Positions 16,399-24,722 of a DNA stretch of 64,000 nt are shown here, one piece after another. The position numbers were made by a program, and so were the translations under genes. The notes under the pieces were generated by a model, which was not told where the DNA came from, searched no databases, and was given only the letters and a program-made list of their open reading frames with translations. This DNA comes from Candidatus Brevundimonas phytovorans (GTDB lineage: Bacteria; Pseudomonadota; Alphaproteobacteria; Caulobacterales; Caulobacteraceae): assembly GCA_029203145.1 (NCBI GenBank), contig CP119309.1, forward strand, positions 2,567,001 to 2,631,000, in the 5' to 3' direction. Each line of letters begins with the position of its first letter. The stretch's first letter is position 1.

Positions 16399-17469
16399 TT
16401 AGTTCGGGCGGGCCATCGAGGTCATGGCGGCGGCCTTGGCGCGTTCGGCGGTCAGCTGGTCGGCGGGCAGCGGCACCAGGCCGCGGTCCTGCAGATAGCC
16501 GCCGCGACCGGCGGAGCCTTCGGACATGAACTCCTGCACGAACTGCTCCAGCCCCGGCGTCACGCCCACATGGGCCTTCTTGACGTAGATGTAGAGGCTG
16601 CGGGCCAGGGGGTAGCTGCCGTCGGCGATGGTTTCGACCGAGGGGGCGACGCCGTCGATGGTCTCGGCCTTCACCGTGTCCATGTTCTGCTCCAGGAAGG
16701 AGAAGCCGAACACGCCCAGCGAGCCGGGGGTGCGGGTCAGGGTCTGGACGATGGCGTTGTCGTTCTCGCCCGAGTCGACCCAGGCGCCGTCTTCACGCAG
16801 GGTATGGGTCAGAGTCTCAAACTTGGTCTTGTCGTCCTTGAAGGCGGCGACGGCGGGGATCAGCTTGCCGCCGGGCGCCATGCCCAGTTCGAGGAAGGCG
16901 TCGCGCGTGCCCGAGGTGGGCGGCGGGCCGTAGACCTGGATGCGCTGGTTCGGCAGGCCCTTGTTGACCTCGTTCCACGTCTTGGCCGGGTTGGCGATGA
17001 AGGTCCCGTTCGGGCCGGGGACCTCCTTGGCCAGGCCTTCGTAGAGGTCGTTCAGCTCGAAGTTGAAGCTGTTGCCGGTGCGAGCCGTGGCGATGACGAT
17101 GCCGTCGAAGCCGATCTTGATCTCGACGATGTCGGTGACGCCGTTGGCGACGCAGCGGTCGAACTCGCTCTGCTTCATCGGGCGCGAGGCGTTGGCGATA
17201 TCGGGGGTCGAGGGACCGACGCCGGCGCAGAAGGCCTGAATGCCGCCGCCGGTGCCCAGCGACTCGATGCGCGGCGCCGCCGTGCCGCCCGAGGTGCGGG
17301 CGAAGTTCTCGGCCACGCGGGTGGCGAAGGGGAAGACGGTCGAGGACCCAGCGGCCCAGATGCCCGCGCGGGCCTTCTGGCTGCCGGGGGCGCCGCCCTC
17401 ATTGTCGCCGCAGGCCGCCAAGGCGAGCAGGGCGGAAGCGCAGGCGGTGAGTTTCAGGGAACGGATCAT
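16399..17469 (-). CDS. pstS: PstS-family phosphate-binding lipoprotein
   Basis: A 356-residue periplasmic phosphate-binding protein. The N-terminus has a lipoprotein signal with lipobox LAAC. IWAAGSSTVFPFATRVAENFA is the conserved PstS beginning that contacts phosphate, and GTGGGIQAFCAGVG plus GPPPTSGTRDAFLELG supply the other phosphate-binding loops. No pstCAB genes are beside it; instead it lies 115 bp downstream of phnE, in the same orientation. A Pho-box-like sequence lies 51-79 bp upstream of its start, so it probably has its own phosphate-starvation promoter. It may serve a pst system elsewhere or donate ligand to the PhnE channel; the first is more usual. Confidence 0.85.
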   Translation of the reverse strand: MIRSLKLTACASALLALAACGDNEGGAPGSQKARAGIWAAGSSTVFPFATRVAENFARTSGGTAAPRIESLGTGGGIQAFCAGVGPSTPDIANASRPMKQSEFDRCVANGVTDIVEIKIGFDGIVIATARTGNSFNFELNDLYEGLAKEVPGPNGTFIANPAKTWNEVNKGLPNQRIQVYGPPPTSGTRDAFLELGMAPGGKLIPAVAAFKDDKTKFETLTHTLREDGAWVDSGENDNAIVQTLTRTPGSLGVFGFSFLEQNMDTVKAETIDGVAPSVETIADGSYPLARSLYIYVKKAHVGVTPGLEQFVQEFMSEGSAGRGGYLQDRGLVPLPADQLTAERAKAAAMTSMARPN

Positions 17470-17519
17470 GGCCGGACCTCTCCAAGTCGTCAGTATGCGA
17501 CGCTTTAGAGCAGCAGAGT

Positions 17520-17548
17520 GTGACGGTCCGGCCAGACCTTTGTGACAG
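17520..17548 (-). promoter_or_regulatory. Pho-box-like site upstream of pstS
   Basis: On the minus strand CTGTCAC and CCGTCAC occur exactly 22 bp apart, two 11-bp PhoB repeat units, with a degenerate unit between them. The site ends ~50 bp before the pstS start, a fitting position for PhoB activation. Confidence 0.5.
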
Positions 17549-17583
17549 TCAGAGCAAACCTTGCGGCCGCCCGCAAACGCCGG

Positions 17584-18408
17584 CTAGAGCAGGCGCTTGC
17601 GCATGATCTGCGACAGGCTGTCGATCAGGGTCACGGCGATGACCACGATGATGACGATGGCCGAGACGGCGCGGAAGTCGAAGGCGTTCATGCTGTCGAA
17701 CAGCACCTGACCGATGCCGCCGGCGCCGATCAGGCCGAGGACCGTGGCCGAACGGCTGTTGGACTCGAAACGATAGAGGGCGAACGAGGTCCACAGCGGC
17801 GCCACCTGAGGGATCACCCCCCAGACGATTTCGTGCAGCTTGGAGGCGCCGGTGGCGCGCACACCCTCGACCGGACCCTTGTCGATCGACTCGACCGCTT
17901 CCGAGAACAGCTTGGCCAGAACGCCGGCCGTGTTCAGGGTGATGGCGAGCACGCCGGCCAGGGGGCCGAGACCCACGGCGGTGACGAACAGCAGGCCAAT
18001 GACCAGATCAGGCACCGAACGCAGCAGGTTCATGATCCAGCGCACCGGGGTCACGACCCACTGGGGGGCCATGTTGCGGGCGGCGGCCAGACCCAGGGGA
18101 ATGCCGAACAGCACGGCCAGGAAGGTGCCCCACAGGGCGATCTGGACCGTCTCCCACATCTTGCCGACGAACATCCTCCACTGGGAGAAGTCCGGGCGCA
18201 TCAGATCATGGACGAACAGGGCGGTGCTCTCGTTGCCCGAGAACAGACGCGAGATATTGCCCAGGTCGACGGCGTCGATGCTGTAAAGCAGGACGGCGAT
18301 CACGCCGCCCCAGACCAGGACGTCCATCGCCCAGGAGACGGCGGACTTTTGCGGCGCGGCCGGAACAGCGCCCGCCGTCGCCGACGGCGTCAGGGGAGCA
18401 GAGGTCAA
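17584..18408 (-). CDS. phnE: Phosphonate-type ABC transporter permease
   Basis: A 274-residue inner-membrane permease. About six hydrophobic segments are visible, and EGVRATGASKLHEIVWGVIPQ near residue 180 is the EAA loop that contacts the PhnC ATPase. LRSVPDLVIGLLF and FRFESNSRSATVLGLIGAGGIG-like (RFESNSRSATVLGL) stretches are characteristic of PhnE. Its start overlaps the phnD stop by ATGA, so phnC-phnD-phnE form one operon. No C-P lyase or phosphonatase genes are in the window, so the true substrate could be phosphonate, phosphite or phosphate. Confidence 0.9.
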   Translation of the reverse strand: MTSAPLTPSATAGAVPAAPQKSAVSWAMDVLVWGGVIAVLLYSIDAVDLGNISRLFSGNESTALFVHDLMRPDFSQWRMFVGKMWETVQIALWGTFLAVLFGIPLGLAAARNMAPQWVVTPVRWIMNLLRSVPDLVIGLLFVTAVGLGPLAGVLAITLNTAGVLAKLFSEAVESIDKGPVEGVRATGASKLHEIVWGVIPQVAPLWTSFALYRFESNSRSATVLGLIGAGGIGQVLFDSMNAFDFRAVSAIVIIVVIAVTLIDSLSQIMRKRLL

Positions 18409-19409
18409 GGCTGGACCTCACGCAGGCTGCGAAGGCGCTGAAGCTCGGCGGTCGCGGCGGCGGCGCCGGCCTTGTCGCCCTTGGCTTCGGCTTCGCCGCG
18501 CTTCTGGTCGGCGATCATTTCGCGGATCGGGTTCAGGTAGCTGTCGTCGGCGGCGGCGAAGCGCGAATATTCCAGACCGGCCAGAACCTTGCGCTGACGC
18601 TCGGCTTCCGGGCCCTCGCCCTGACCATAGGTCAGGAAGAAGCTGCGGATCTTTTCCTTCAGCGCCGGGTCCAGATCCTCGCGCACGACGATGCCGCTCT
18701 CGGGGATCGGCGGGGAGGTCCAGATCTCCTCGATCTGATCGGCCAACTGCGGGTTTTCGCGGCGGATGAAGATGGTGTTGACGCTGTTCGAGGTGGCGAC
18801 GTCGATCACGCCCGTGGCCACGCCGAAGGCGTTGGCCTGATGGTTGGCCGAGCGCACCGTCTTGAAGCACTGCGACGGCACGACGCCGCGGGCGTTGAAC
18901 AGGAAGGTCATGGGCGCGAGCGTGCCCGAGGTCGACTGGGCGTCGCCGATGCCGAAATTATACTGCTTGCCACAGGCCAGCACCTTGTCGAGCGTAATGC
19001 CCGAACCCTTCTTGACGATCAGGGTCGACTGATAGCTGTCCAGGCCCTCGCGGTTGACCGTGCGGGCGATGACCTCGGCCTTGGCGCGGTCGATGGCCTC
19101 GACCTCAGGCTTGGCCGAGAACCAGCCCACCTGGGTGTGGTTGCCGCGCATGGCCTCGACCAGCACGGTGTAGTTGGACCCGAAGTAGGGCTTCACCGTC
19201 ACGCCGATCGACTTGGACATGTCGTCCAGCAGCGGCTGCCACAGGGGGCCGGACGAGGCCTGGCCTTCGGCCGACAGGATGGAGAAGGTGATCTCGGTCG
19301 GGGCGGCGCCCGGAGCCTTTTCCTCGCCCTTGCCGCAGGCGGCGAGGCCCAGGCTCAGGCTGACGGCGGCGACGCCGAGCAGGCGGCGGGTGATGGCGGT
19401 GCGGGTCAT
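18405..19409 (-). CDS. phnD: Phosphonate-type ABC transporter substrate-binding lipoprotein
   Basis: A 334-residue protein with a lipoprotein signal peptide (LSLGLAAC lipobox). EITFSILSAEGQASSGPLWQPLLDDMSKSIGVTVKPYFGSNYTVLVEAMR matches the PhnD ligand-binding start, and GIGDAQSTSGTLAP is the conserved loop (usually DPxSTSG) that holds the phosphonate or phosphite oxygens. Residues after ~300 form a charged coiled extension. It is coupled by 4-bp overlaps to phnC upstream and phnE downstream. Confidence 0.9.
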   Translation of the reverse strand: MTRTAITRRLLGVAAVSLSLGLAACGKGEEKAPGAAPTEITFSILSAEGQASSGPLWQPLLDDMSKSIGVTVKPYFGSNYTVLVEAMRGNHTQVGWFSAKPEVEAIDRAKAEVIARTVNREGLDSYQSTLIVKKGSGITLDKVLACGKQYNFGIGDAQSTSGTLAPMTFLFNARGVVPSQCFKTVRSANHQANAFGVATGVIDVATSNSVNTIFIRRENPQLADQIEEIWTSPPIPESGIVVREDLDPALKEKIRSFFLTYGQGEGPEAERQRKVLAGLEYSRFAAADDSYLNPIREMIADQKRGEAEAKGDKAGAAAATAELQRLRSLREVQP

Positions 19410-20203
19410 GCCTTGGCTTCCCAGAACGCGTCCTCATACTCAGGACCGTAGATTTCAATCAGGCGCTTGGAGTCCAGACCGGTCGAGGGGCCGTCATAGA
19501 CCACCTTGCCCTTTTGCAGGGCGATGACGCGGTTGCAGTAGCGGATGGCGTAGTCGACCTGGTGCAGGGTGACGATCACGCCCATGCCGTCGCGCTTGTT
19601 CAGCTCGACCAGCAGTTCCATGACCTTGCGGGCCGAGACCGGGTCCAGCGAGGCGACCGGCTCGTCGGCCAGGATGGCTTGCGCTCCCTGGACGATGGCG
19701 CGGGCGATGGCGCCGCGTTGCTGCTGGCCGCCCGACAGGGTGTTGGCCCGCTGGGCGGCGTAGTCGGACACGCCGACGCGGTGAAGCGCCGCCATGGCCC
19801 GCTCGCGGTCGACCCTGGGCCAGACGCCGAACAGGCCGCGCCAGCCGGGCAGACGCCCGAGGGCGCCCAGCATGACGTTGGAAAAGAGCGACAGACGCCC
19901 CACCAGATTGAACTGCTGGAAGATCATGCCCAGCTTGCCGCGCGCACGACGCACAGCGCCGGTGATGCGGCCGTTCTGCTGAACGGTCTCGCCGAACACC
20001 TGAATCGTCCCCTGGCCGGGGTCGATGGGGTGCATTCCGGTGATGGAGCGCAGCAGGGTGGACTTGCCCGATCCGGAAGGACCGATCAGGGCGACCATCT
20101 CGCCGGCGGCCACTTCGACGGACACGCCGTCGAGCGCCTTTCGGGCTCCGTAGGTCTTTGACACATCCCGTACGGACGCGACGGCGGCGGTTGAAGGATT
20201 CAT
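19406..20203 (-). CDS. phnC: Phosphonate-type ABC transporter ATP-binding protein
   Basis: A 265-residue ABC ATPase energising PhnE. Walker A GPSGSGKST lies near residue 40, the Q-loop in IFQQFNLV, the signature LSGGQQQR near 150, Walker B AILADEPVASLDP, and the switch histidine in VTLHQVDYA. It is the first gene of phnCDE; the 261-bp region to the divergent decarboxylase gene would hold its promoter. I found no convincing Pho box there. Confidence 0.9.
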   Translation of the reverse strand: MNPSTAAVASVRDVSKTYGARKALDGVSVEVAAGEMVALIGPSGSGKSTLLRSITGMHPIDPGQGTIQVFGETVQQNGRITGAVRRARGKLGMIFQQFNLVGRLSLFSNVMLGALGRLPGWRGLFGVWPRVDRERAMAALHRVGVSDYAAQRANTLSGGQQQRGAIARAIVQGAQAILADEPVASLDPVSARKVMELLVELNKRDGMGVIVTLHQVDYAIRYCNRVIALQKGKVVYDGPSTGLDSKRLIEIYGPEYEDAFWEAKA

Positions 20204-20464
20204 GAACCCGTGGGTGGCGGTTGCAACAGGGGCGCCGCATGACGCGCCACGCGCGTTTCGACAAGTCTTAATGGCACGCCTGCGTCGTTTTCGTCCAGTG
20301 CGAGGGGCCTTTGCACCGGTTCCCCTGTGGATCAGGTCATGAAATTACCGCTTTACATGACGGTTCAGCATCCCTACATCGCGCGTTCCGGCGGACCCCG
20401 TGGTCTAACCGTTAAGCGCTGCTAACGCCGGTCTGGGTTAACAATTAGCAGGGGGTTACGTGAA

Positions 20465-21727
20465 TTGCGCACGTACCAACTTCCCCTGGACCTGGTCCGT
20501 GAGCGGTCCCCTGAACGTCCCGTCGCCCTCGTGCGACCGCGTTCGGTTTCCGTAGCGGCGCGCTGGTTCCAGGACAATTTAAAAGCCGACGTCTTCTATG
20601 CAGTGAAGGCGAACCCATCGCGCTGGGTCATCGAGACCCTGGTCGAGCAGGGCGTCAACGCGTTTGACGTCGCCTCGCTGGCCGAGATCGAGCTGGTTCG
20701 CTCGGTCAGCCCGAACGCGCGTCTGGCCTTCATGCACCCGGTCAAGAGCCGGGGCGCGATCCGTGCGGCCTACGCCGATCACGGCGTGCGCACCTTCGTG
20801 CTCGACAGCCATGACGAGTTGCAGAAGATCATCGAGGCGACCGACAATGCCGACGACCTGAACCTGGTCGTGCGCATGGCCGTCTCGGCGGACGGCGCGG
20901 CCTATTCCCTGTCGGGCAAGTTCGGCGTCTCGCCGGATCAGGCCCCCGGCCTGCTGCTGGCCGTGCGCCAGGCGGTTCAGGACGGCCTGATGGGCGTGTC
21001 GTTCCATGTCGGGTCGCAGTGCATGCGCCCGTCGGCCTATGAAGCGGCGATGAGCCAAGTCGGTCGCGCCATCAAGAAGGCGGGCGTCTTCGTCGACATC
21101 GTCGATGTCGGCGGCGGCTTCCCTTCGGTCTATCCGGGCATGGTCCCGCCGGACCTGAGCGAATACGCCGACGCCATCCATCGCGGCTTCAACGAGATGC
21201 CGGTGTCCGAAACGACCGAGCTGTGGTGCGAACCCGGCCGGGCGCTGGTCGCCGAATCGTCGTCGGTGCTGTGCCGCGTGGACCTGCGCAAGGGTGATGC
21301 TCTTTATCTGAACGACGGGTCCTATGGCTCGCTGTTCGACGCCACCCACTCGCGCTGGCCCTTCCCGACCAAGCTGGTTCGGGATGCGGACGCTTCGTCG
21401 GAGCTGAAGCCCTTTCGCTTCTACGGCCCGACCTGCGACAGCATCGACCACATGCCGGGCCCCTTCTGGCTGCCGGCCGATGTGCAGGAAGGCGACTTCA
21501 TCGAAATCGGCATGCTCGGCGCCTATGGCGTGGCCATGACGACCGGCTTCAACGGCTATGGCGAACACGAGATCGCCGTGGTCGAGGACGCCCCGATGGG
21601 CTCGATGTACGGCCTGGCCCCGCGTTCCATCCCGACCGTGCGCACCACGGCGGAAGAGACCGCGCGCAAGATCGTTCGCCTGTCGCGCCCCAAGGGCAAG
21701 GCCGGCGTGCGCAAGCGCAAGCGCTGA
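20465..21727 (+). CDS. Ornithine decarboxylase-family PLP enzyme
   Basis: A 420-residue fold-type III PLP decarboxylase. The PLP lysine is in FYAVKANPS near residue 44, GGGFPSVYPG is the phosphate-binding glycine loop, WCEPGRALV follows, and YGPTCDSIDHM contains the catalytic cysteine with the CDSxD pattern of ornithine (or lysine/ornithine) decarboxylases rather than the CExxD pattern of diaminopimelate or carboxynorspermidine decarboxylases. It makes putrescine (or cadaverine). The start appears to be TTG 20465, preceded by a strong AGGGGG site at good spacing; no ATG or GTG precedes the conserved region in frame. A long GC hairpin terminator follows. Confidence 0.87.
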   Translation: MRTYQLPLDLVRERSPERPVALVRPRSVSVAARWFQDNLKADVFYAVKANPSRWVIETLVEQGVNAFDVASLAEIELVRSVSPNARLAFMHPVKSRGAIRAAYADHGVRTFVLDSHDELQKIIEATDNADDLNLVVRMAVSADGAAYSLSGKFGVSPDQAPGLLLAVRQAVQDGLMGVSFHVGSQCMRPSAYEAAMSQVGRAIKKAGVFVDIVDVGGGFPSVYPGMVPPDLSEYADAIHRGFNEMPVSETTELWCEPGRALVAESSSVLCRVDLRKGDALYLNDGSYGSLFDATHSRWPFPTKLVRDADASSELKPFRFYGPTCDSIDHMPGPFWLPADVQEGDFIEIGMLGAYGVAMTTGFNGYGEHEIAVVEDAPMGSMYGLAPRSIPTVRTTAEETARKIVRLSRPKGKAGVRKRKR

Positions 21728-21767
21728 TCGACTGACCCAAAACCGTCTTCGGACGTTGATATGATCT

Positions 21768-21806
21768 GCAGCGGCCCGTCGCTCCGTCCGGGCCGCTGCT
21801 TCTTCT
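21768..21806 (+). terminator. Rho-independent terminator after the decarboxylase gene
   Basis: An 11-bp perfect GC-rich stem (GCAGCGGCCCG and its complement) with a 10-base loop is followed by TTCTTCTT. It separates the decarboxylase transcript from the deoxyhypusine-synthase-like gene. Confidence 0.8.
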
Positions 21807-21843
21807 TGGCGACGGGCGCTCATATCCCAGGGAAACCGCCGAA

Positions 21844-22896
21844 ATGAACGCTCCCGTTCAGTCGAACCAGAAGGCTGCGCTGCTGCAGAACACCGTCGAG
21901 CACGTCGACATGACCAGCTTCGACGCGCGCCCGATCATCGACAGCATGCGCAAGATGTCCTTCAGCTCGCGCGACACGGCCCGCGCCGCCGACATCTTCT
22001 CCATGGCCATCGAGGACAAGGACTGCTCGCCCTGGCTGATCCTGGCCGGCTCGACCTCGGCGGGCGGCTGCATGCATGTTTATCGTGACATGGTGAAGTT
22101 CGGCATGGTCGACGCCATCGTCGCCACCGGCGCCTCGATCGTGGACATGGATTTCTTCGAGGCCCTGGGCTTCAAGCACTATCAGGCCGCCGGCGAGGTG
22201 GACGACAACGTCCTGCGCGACAACTACATCGACCGGATCTACGACACCTATATCGACGAGGAAGAGCTCCAGGCCTGCGACCACACCATCCTGGAGATCG
22301 CCAACCGTCTGGAGCCGCGGGGCTATTCCAGCCGTGAGTTCATCTGGGAAATGGGCAAGTGGCTGTCCGAGGGTAATGCGAAAAAGCCCGGCTCGCTGAT
22401 CCAGACCGCCTATGAAGAAGGCGTGCCGATCTTCTGCCCGGCCTTCGTCGACTCATCGGCTGGATTCGGCCTGGTCAAGCACCAGAAAGAGCGCGCCGCC
22501 GCCGGCCTGCCCTATCTGATGCTGGACGCCATCGCCGACTTCCGCGAACTGACCGACATCAAGATCGCCGCCGGCGTGACCGGCCTCTTCATGGTCGGCG
22601 GCGGCGTGCCCAAGAACTTCGCCCAGGACACCGTGGTCTGCGCCGAGATCCTGGGCGTCGAGGCCGAGATGCACCGCTATGCGGTCCAGATCACCGTCGC
22701 CGACGTCCGCGACGGCGCCTGCTCGTCCTCGACGCTGAAAGAAGCCGCCTCCTGGGGCAAGGTTCAGACCACCCACGAACAGATGGTCTTCGCCGAGGCC
22801 ACGACCGTCGTGCCGCTGATCGGCTCCGACGCCTATCACCGGGGCGCCTGGAAGACCCGCGAGAAGCGCCGCTGGAACAAGCTGTTCGGGAAGTAA
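21844..22896 (+). CDS. Deoxyhypusine synthase-like protein, probable homospermidine-forming enzyme
   Basis: A 350-residue member of the deoxyhypusine synthase family. NAD-site features are visible (SGSTSAGGCMHVYRD-like LAGSTSAGG, and GATGASIVDMDF-like VATGASIVDMDFFEALG). EAASWGKV near residue 306 aligns with the DEAVSWGK block whose lysine carries the aminobutyl group. Bacteria lack eIF5A hypusine, and bacterial members are known that make homospermidine from putrescine, so this is the best guess; spermidine may be the donor. It sits after a putrescine-forming decarboxylase but with its own promoter region, as a terminator lies between them. A strong terminator follows. Confidence 0.8.
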   Translation: MNAPVQSNQKAALLQNTVEHVDMTSFDARPIIDSMRKMSFSSRDTARAADIFSMAIEDKDCSPWLILAGSTSAGGCMHVYRDMVKFGMVDAIVATGASIVDMDFFEALGFKHYQAAGEVDDNVLRDNYIDRIYDTYIDEEELQACDHTILEIANRLEPRGYSSREFIWEMGKWLSEGNAKKPGSLIQTAYEEGVPIFCPAFVDSSAGFGLVKHQKERAAAGLPYLMLDAIADFRELTDIKIAAGVTGLFMVGGGVPKNFAQDTVVCAEILGVEAEMHRYAVQITVADVRDGACSSSTLKEAASWGKVQTTHEQMVFAEATTVVPLIGSDAYHRGAWKTREKRRWNKLFGK

Positions 22897-22920
22897 AAAA
22901 GATCCGGCCACGGATCATGG

Positions 22921-22949
22921 GCCGGCGGAGAACTCCGCCGGCTTTTTTC
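22921..22949 (+). terminator. Rho-independent terminator
   Basis: GCCGGCGGA and TCCGCCGGC form a 9-bp stem with a GAAC loop followed by six T. It ends the deoxyhypusine-synthase-like transcript. Confidence 0.9.
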
Positions 22950-23004
22950 TTGTCGGAACCCCAGGCGGGGCCCTCCGCGTTGTTCCTGCAACAAGGAGAC
23001 GACG

Positions 23005-23325
23005 ATGGCCGATCCCAGGACCGATACCGAAGAAGCCCGCGAAGCCGCCGCCATGGGTGAAAAGCCCGACCGGGGCCATACCGCCGACGCCCTGAAGACC
23101 GCGCTGGAGGGCACCGATATGGGTTCCGACACCCGCGCCGGATCGCTGCGCGGCGGCTCCGCGTCCGGCTCGGACATCGACCCGGACCAGGACGCGATCA
23201 ACGAGGCCTTGGCCGCCGAAGGGCTCCGGTCCAAGGGCGAGGGCTCCAAACCGGCAGGCGGCCCGGCCGAGGCGCGCAAGTCGACCGGCCAGCCCGGCGA
23301 CGATGTGGATGCGCCAACCGGTTGA
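23005..23325 (+). CDS. Small acidic hypothetical protein
   Basis: A 106-residue protein not recognised. It is rich in Asp, Glu, Gly, Ala and Ser, has no hydrophobic segment, and looks largely disordered. An AAGGAGA ribosome site 8 bases before ATG 23005 argues that it is a real gene although longer frames exist on the other strand. It lies just downstream of a terminator and 72 bp before a lipoprotein gene, so it may start a short operon. Confidence 0.65.
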   Translation: MADPRTDTEEAREAAAMGEKPDRGHTADALKTALEGTDMGSDTRAGSLRGGSASGSDIDPDQDAINEALAAEGLRSKGEGSKPAGGPAEARKSTGQPGDDVDAPTG

Positions 23326-23397
23326 ACCGCCTTGCTGCCGCCGCACGGATGGGCCACGGTGCGGATCAAGTTGAACAGTCTCAAGGACGTAGGCGGG

Positions 23398-23901
23398 ATG
23401 AAGCGTAGCGTGGCAGCCGTCGCCGTGGCCCTCACGGTCGGTCTTATCGGATGCGACGAGCGTAGCGAGGCTGCGCCCGAGATCGCCTCCTCCGCCGCCA
23501 CGCCTGACGCGCCCCCGGTCGCAGCGCCGGTGGCCGCCGCCTCCCCCGCCGACGCCTCCGCCACGACGGTCGGCGCCGCGCCGATCGTGGGCGCGCCGGC
23601 CTTCGCCGCCCTCTATCCCGGCGCTCAGGCAGATGGCCCGGCCACCGTGGCCGCCGGCCCTACCGGCCCTGGCGGTCTGATCACCTTCACCACCGACGCC
23701 GACCCCGACGCCGTGGTCGCCTTCTATCGCCAGCGCGCCGAGGCCGCCGGCCTGGCCCCGGTCATGGCCATGAACCAGGGCGAGGCCCGCGCCTATGGCG
23801 CCGCCGCCCGCAAGGAGAACGGCGCCACGTTGCAGGTCGTCGCCTCGCCGGGCGAAGGCGGACTGACCTCGGTCCAGTTGACCTGGAGCGCCGGGGCCTG
23901 A
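23398..23901 (+). CDS. Putative lipoprotein of unknown function
   Basis: A 167-residue protein from ATG 23398. MKRSVAAVAVALTVGLIGCDERS is a lipoprotein signal with lipobox LIGC. An Ala/Pro-rich linker follows to residue ~70, and then a compact domain (YPGAQADGP, GGLITFTTDADPDAVVAFYRQRAEAAGL) that resembles small periplasmic domains in which a peptide predicts a change in a difference quantity; I cannot name the family. It overlaps the acid phosphatase gene by 1 bp. An upstream start at 23332 exists but would bury the signal peptide. Confidence 0.7.
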   Translation: MKRSVAAVAVALTVGLIGCDERSEAAPEIASSAATPDAPPVAAPVAAASPADASATTVGAAPIVGAPAFAALYPGAQADGPATVAAGPTGPGGLITFTTDADPDAVVAFYRQRAEAAGLAPVMAMNQGEARAYGAAARKENGATLQVVASPGEGGLTSVQLTWSAGA

Positions 23902-24722
23902 TGCGGAGCCGGGGGGCCTTCATCGTCGCCGCCGCCACAGCGGCCCTGCTCTCGGCCTGCGCCGGCACCCCCGCCGCCCTGCGTCCCCAGGCGGTTCAAG
24001 CCGCCACCCCCGAAGCCAAGGGCTATCTCAGCGGATCGCTGATCCAGGCCCTGGCCGACGCCACGCCCCCGCCGCCCGTCGCCGGGTCGCCGACCGATCT
24101 GGCCGACAAGGCGCGCTCGCACCAGTTCAAGGCGCTGGAAGACAGCGACCGCTGGCTGCTGGCCACCGCCCACGCCGAACTGCGTCCGCCGCTGGCCCTT
24201 CAGCATTTTGATTGCGTTCTCGACGTGCGACTGGGCTCGGCGACAACGCCGAACCTGAACCGCCTGATGCAGCGGCTGTTCGACGATTCCGATGCGGCGG
24301 CTGAACTGGTCAAGGCGCGCGGCTTCCGCGCCCGCCCCGTCGGCGACGATCCCGAGCGCCGCCCCTGCCAACGCCTGACCGAGGCGGGGCGCAAGAGCGC
24401 CTCCTATCCGTCGGGCAGTTCCACCGTCGCCACCGTCTATGGCGAGGCCTTCGCCGCGCTGGAGCCGCAGCGCGCCGCCGAGGTCCGCCGCATCGCCCAC
24501 GCGATGGGCCTCAGCCGACTGGTTTGCGGCATGCACTATCCCAGCGATGTCGCCGCTGGCGAGGTGCTGGGCAAGGCCGTATTCGAGGCTGCATCCGCTA
24601 CGCCCGGTTTCGACGCCGATCTGGCCGCCGCCCGCGCTGAACTGACCGCCGCCCGCGCCACCGGCCTGACCAGCCCGGGCTGCGCGTCTGAGCGTCTGGC
24701 CTTGGCCACCCCCCTGCCCTGA
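23901..24722 (+). CDS. Class A non-specific acid phosphatase (PAP2 superfamily), exported
   Basis: A 273-residue periplasmic phosphomonoesterase. The N-terminus is a signal peptide with a possible lipobox (LLSAC). The conserved phosphatase motifs are visible as KARGFRARP (C1), SYPSGSSTVATVYGEAFA (C2, with histidine usually at the SGH position replaced by S) and CGMHYPSDVAAGEVLG (C3, carrying the nucleophilic histidine). The C2 signature normally reads PSGHT; here it reads PSGSS, so the usual acid-base histidine seems to be missing and activity may be altered. Overlaps by 1 bp with genes on both sides, indicating an operon from 23398 to 25705. Confidence 0.8.
   Translation: MRSRGAFIVAAATAALLSACAGTPAALRPQAVQAATPEAKGYLSGSLIQALADATPPPPVAGSPTDLADKARSHQFKALEDSDRWLLATAHAELRPPLALQHFDCVLDVRLGSATTPNLNRLMQRLFDDSDAAAELVKARGFRARPVGDDPERRPCQRLTEAGRKSASYPSGSSTVATVYGEAFAALEPQRAAEVRRIAHAMGLSRLVCGMHYPSDVAAGEVLGKAVFEAASATPGFDADLAAARAELTAARATGLTSPGCASERLALATPLP

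Noticed and set aside
20204..20464. Pho box before phnC
   Set aside because: Only isolated GTCAT/GTCG words, 19 bp apart rather than in 11-bp phase.
22836..23564. Minus-strand frame over the small genes at 23005 and 23398
   Set aside because: Would overlap a terminator and the end of the DHS-like gene; the plus-strand genes have ribosome sites and a clear lipoprotein signal.
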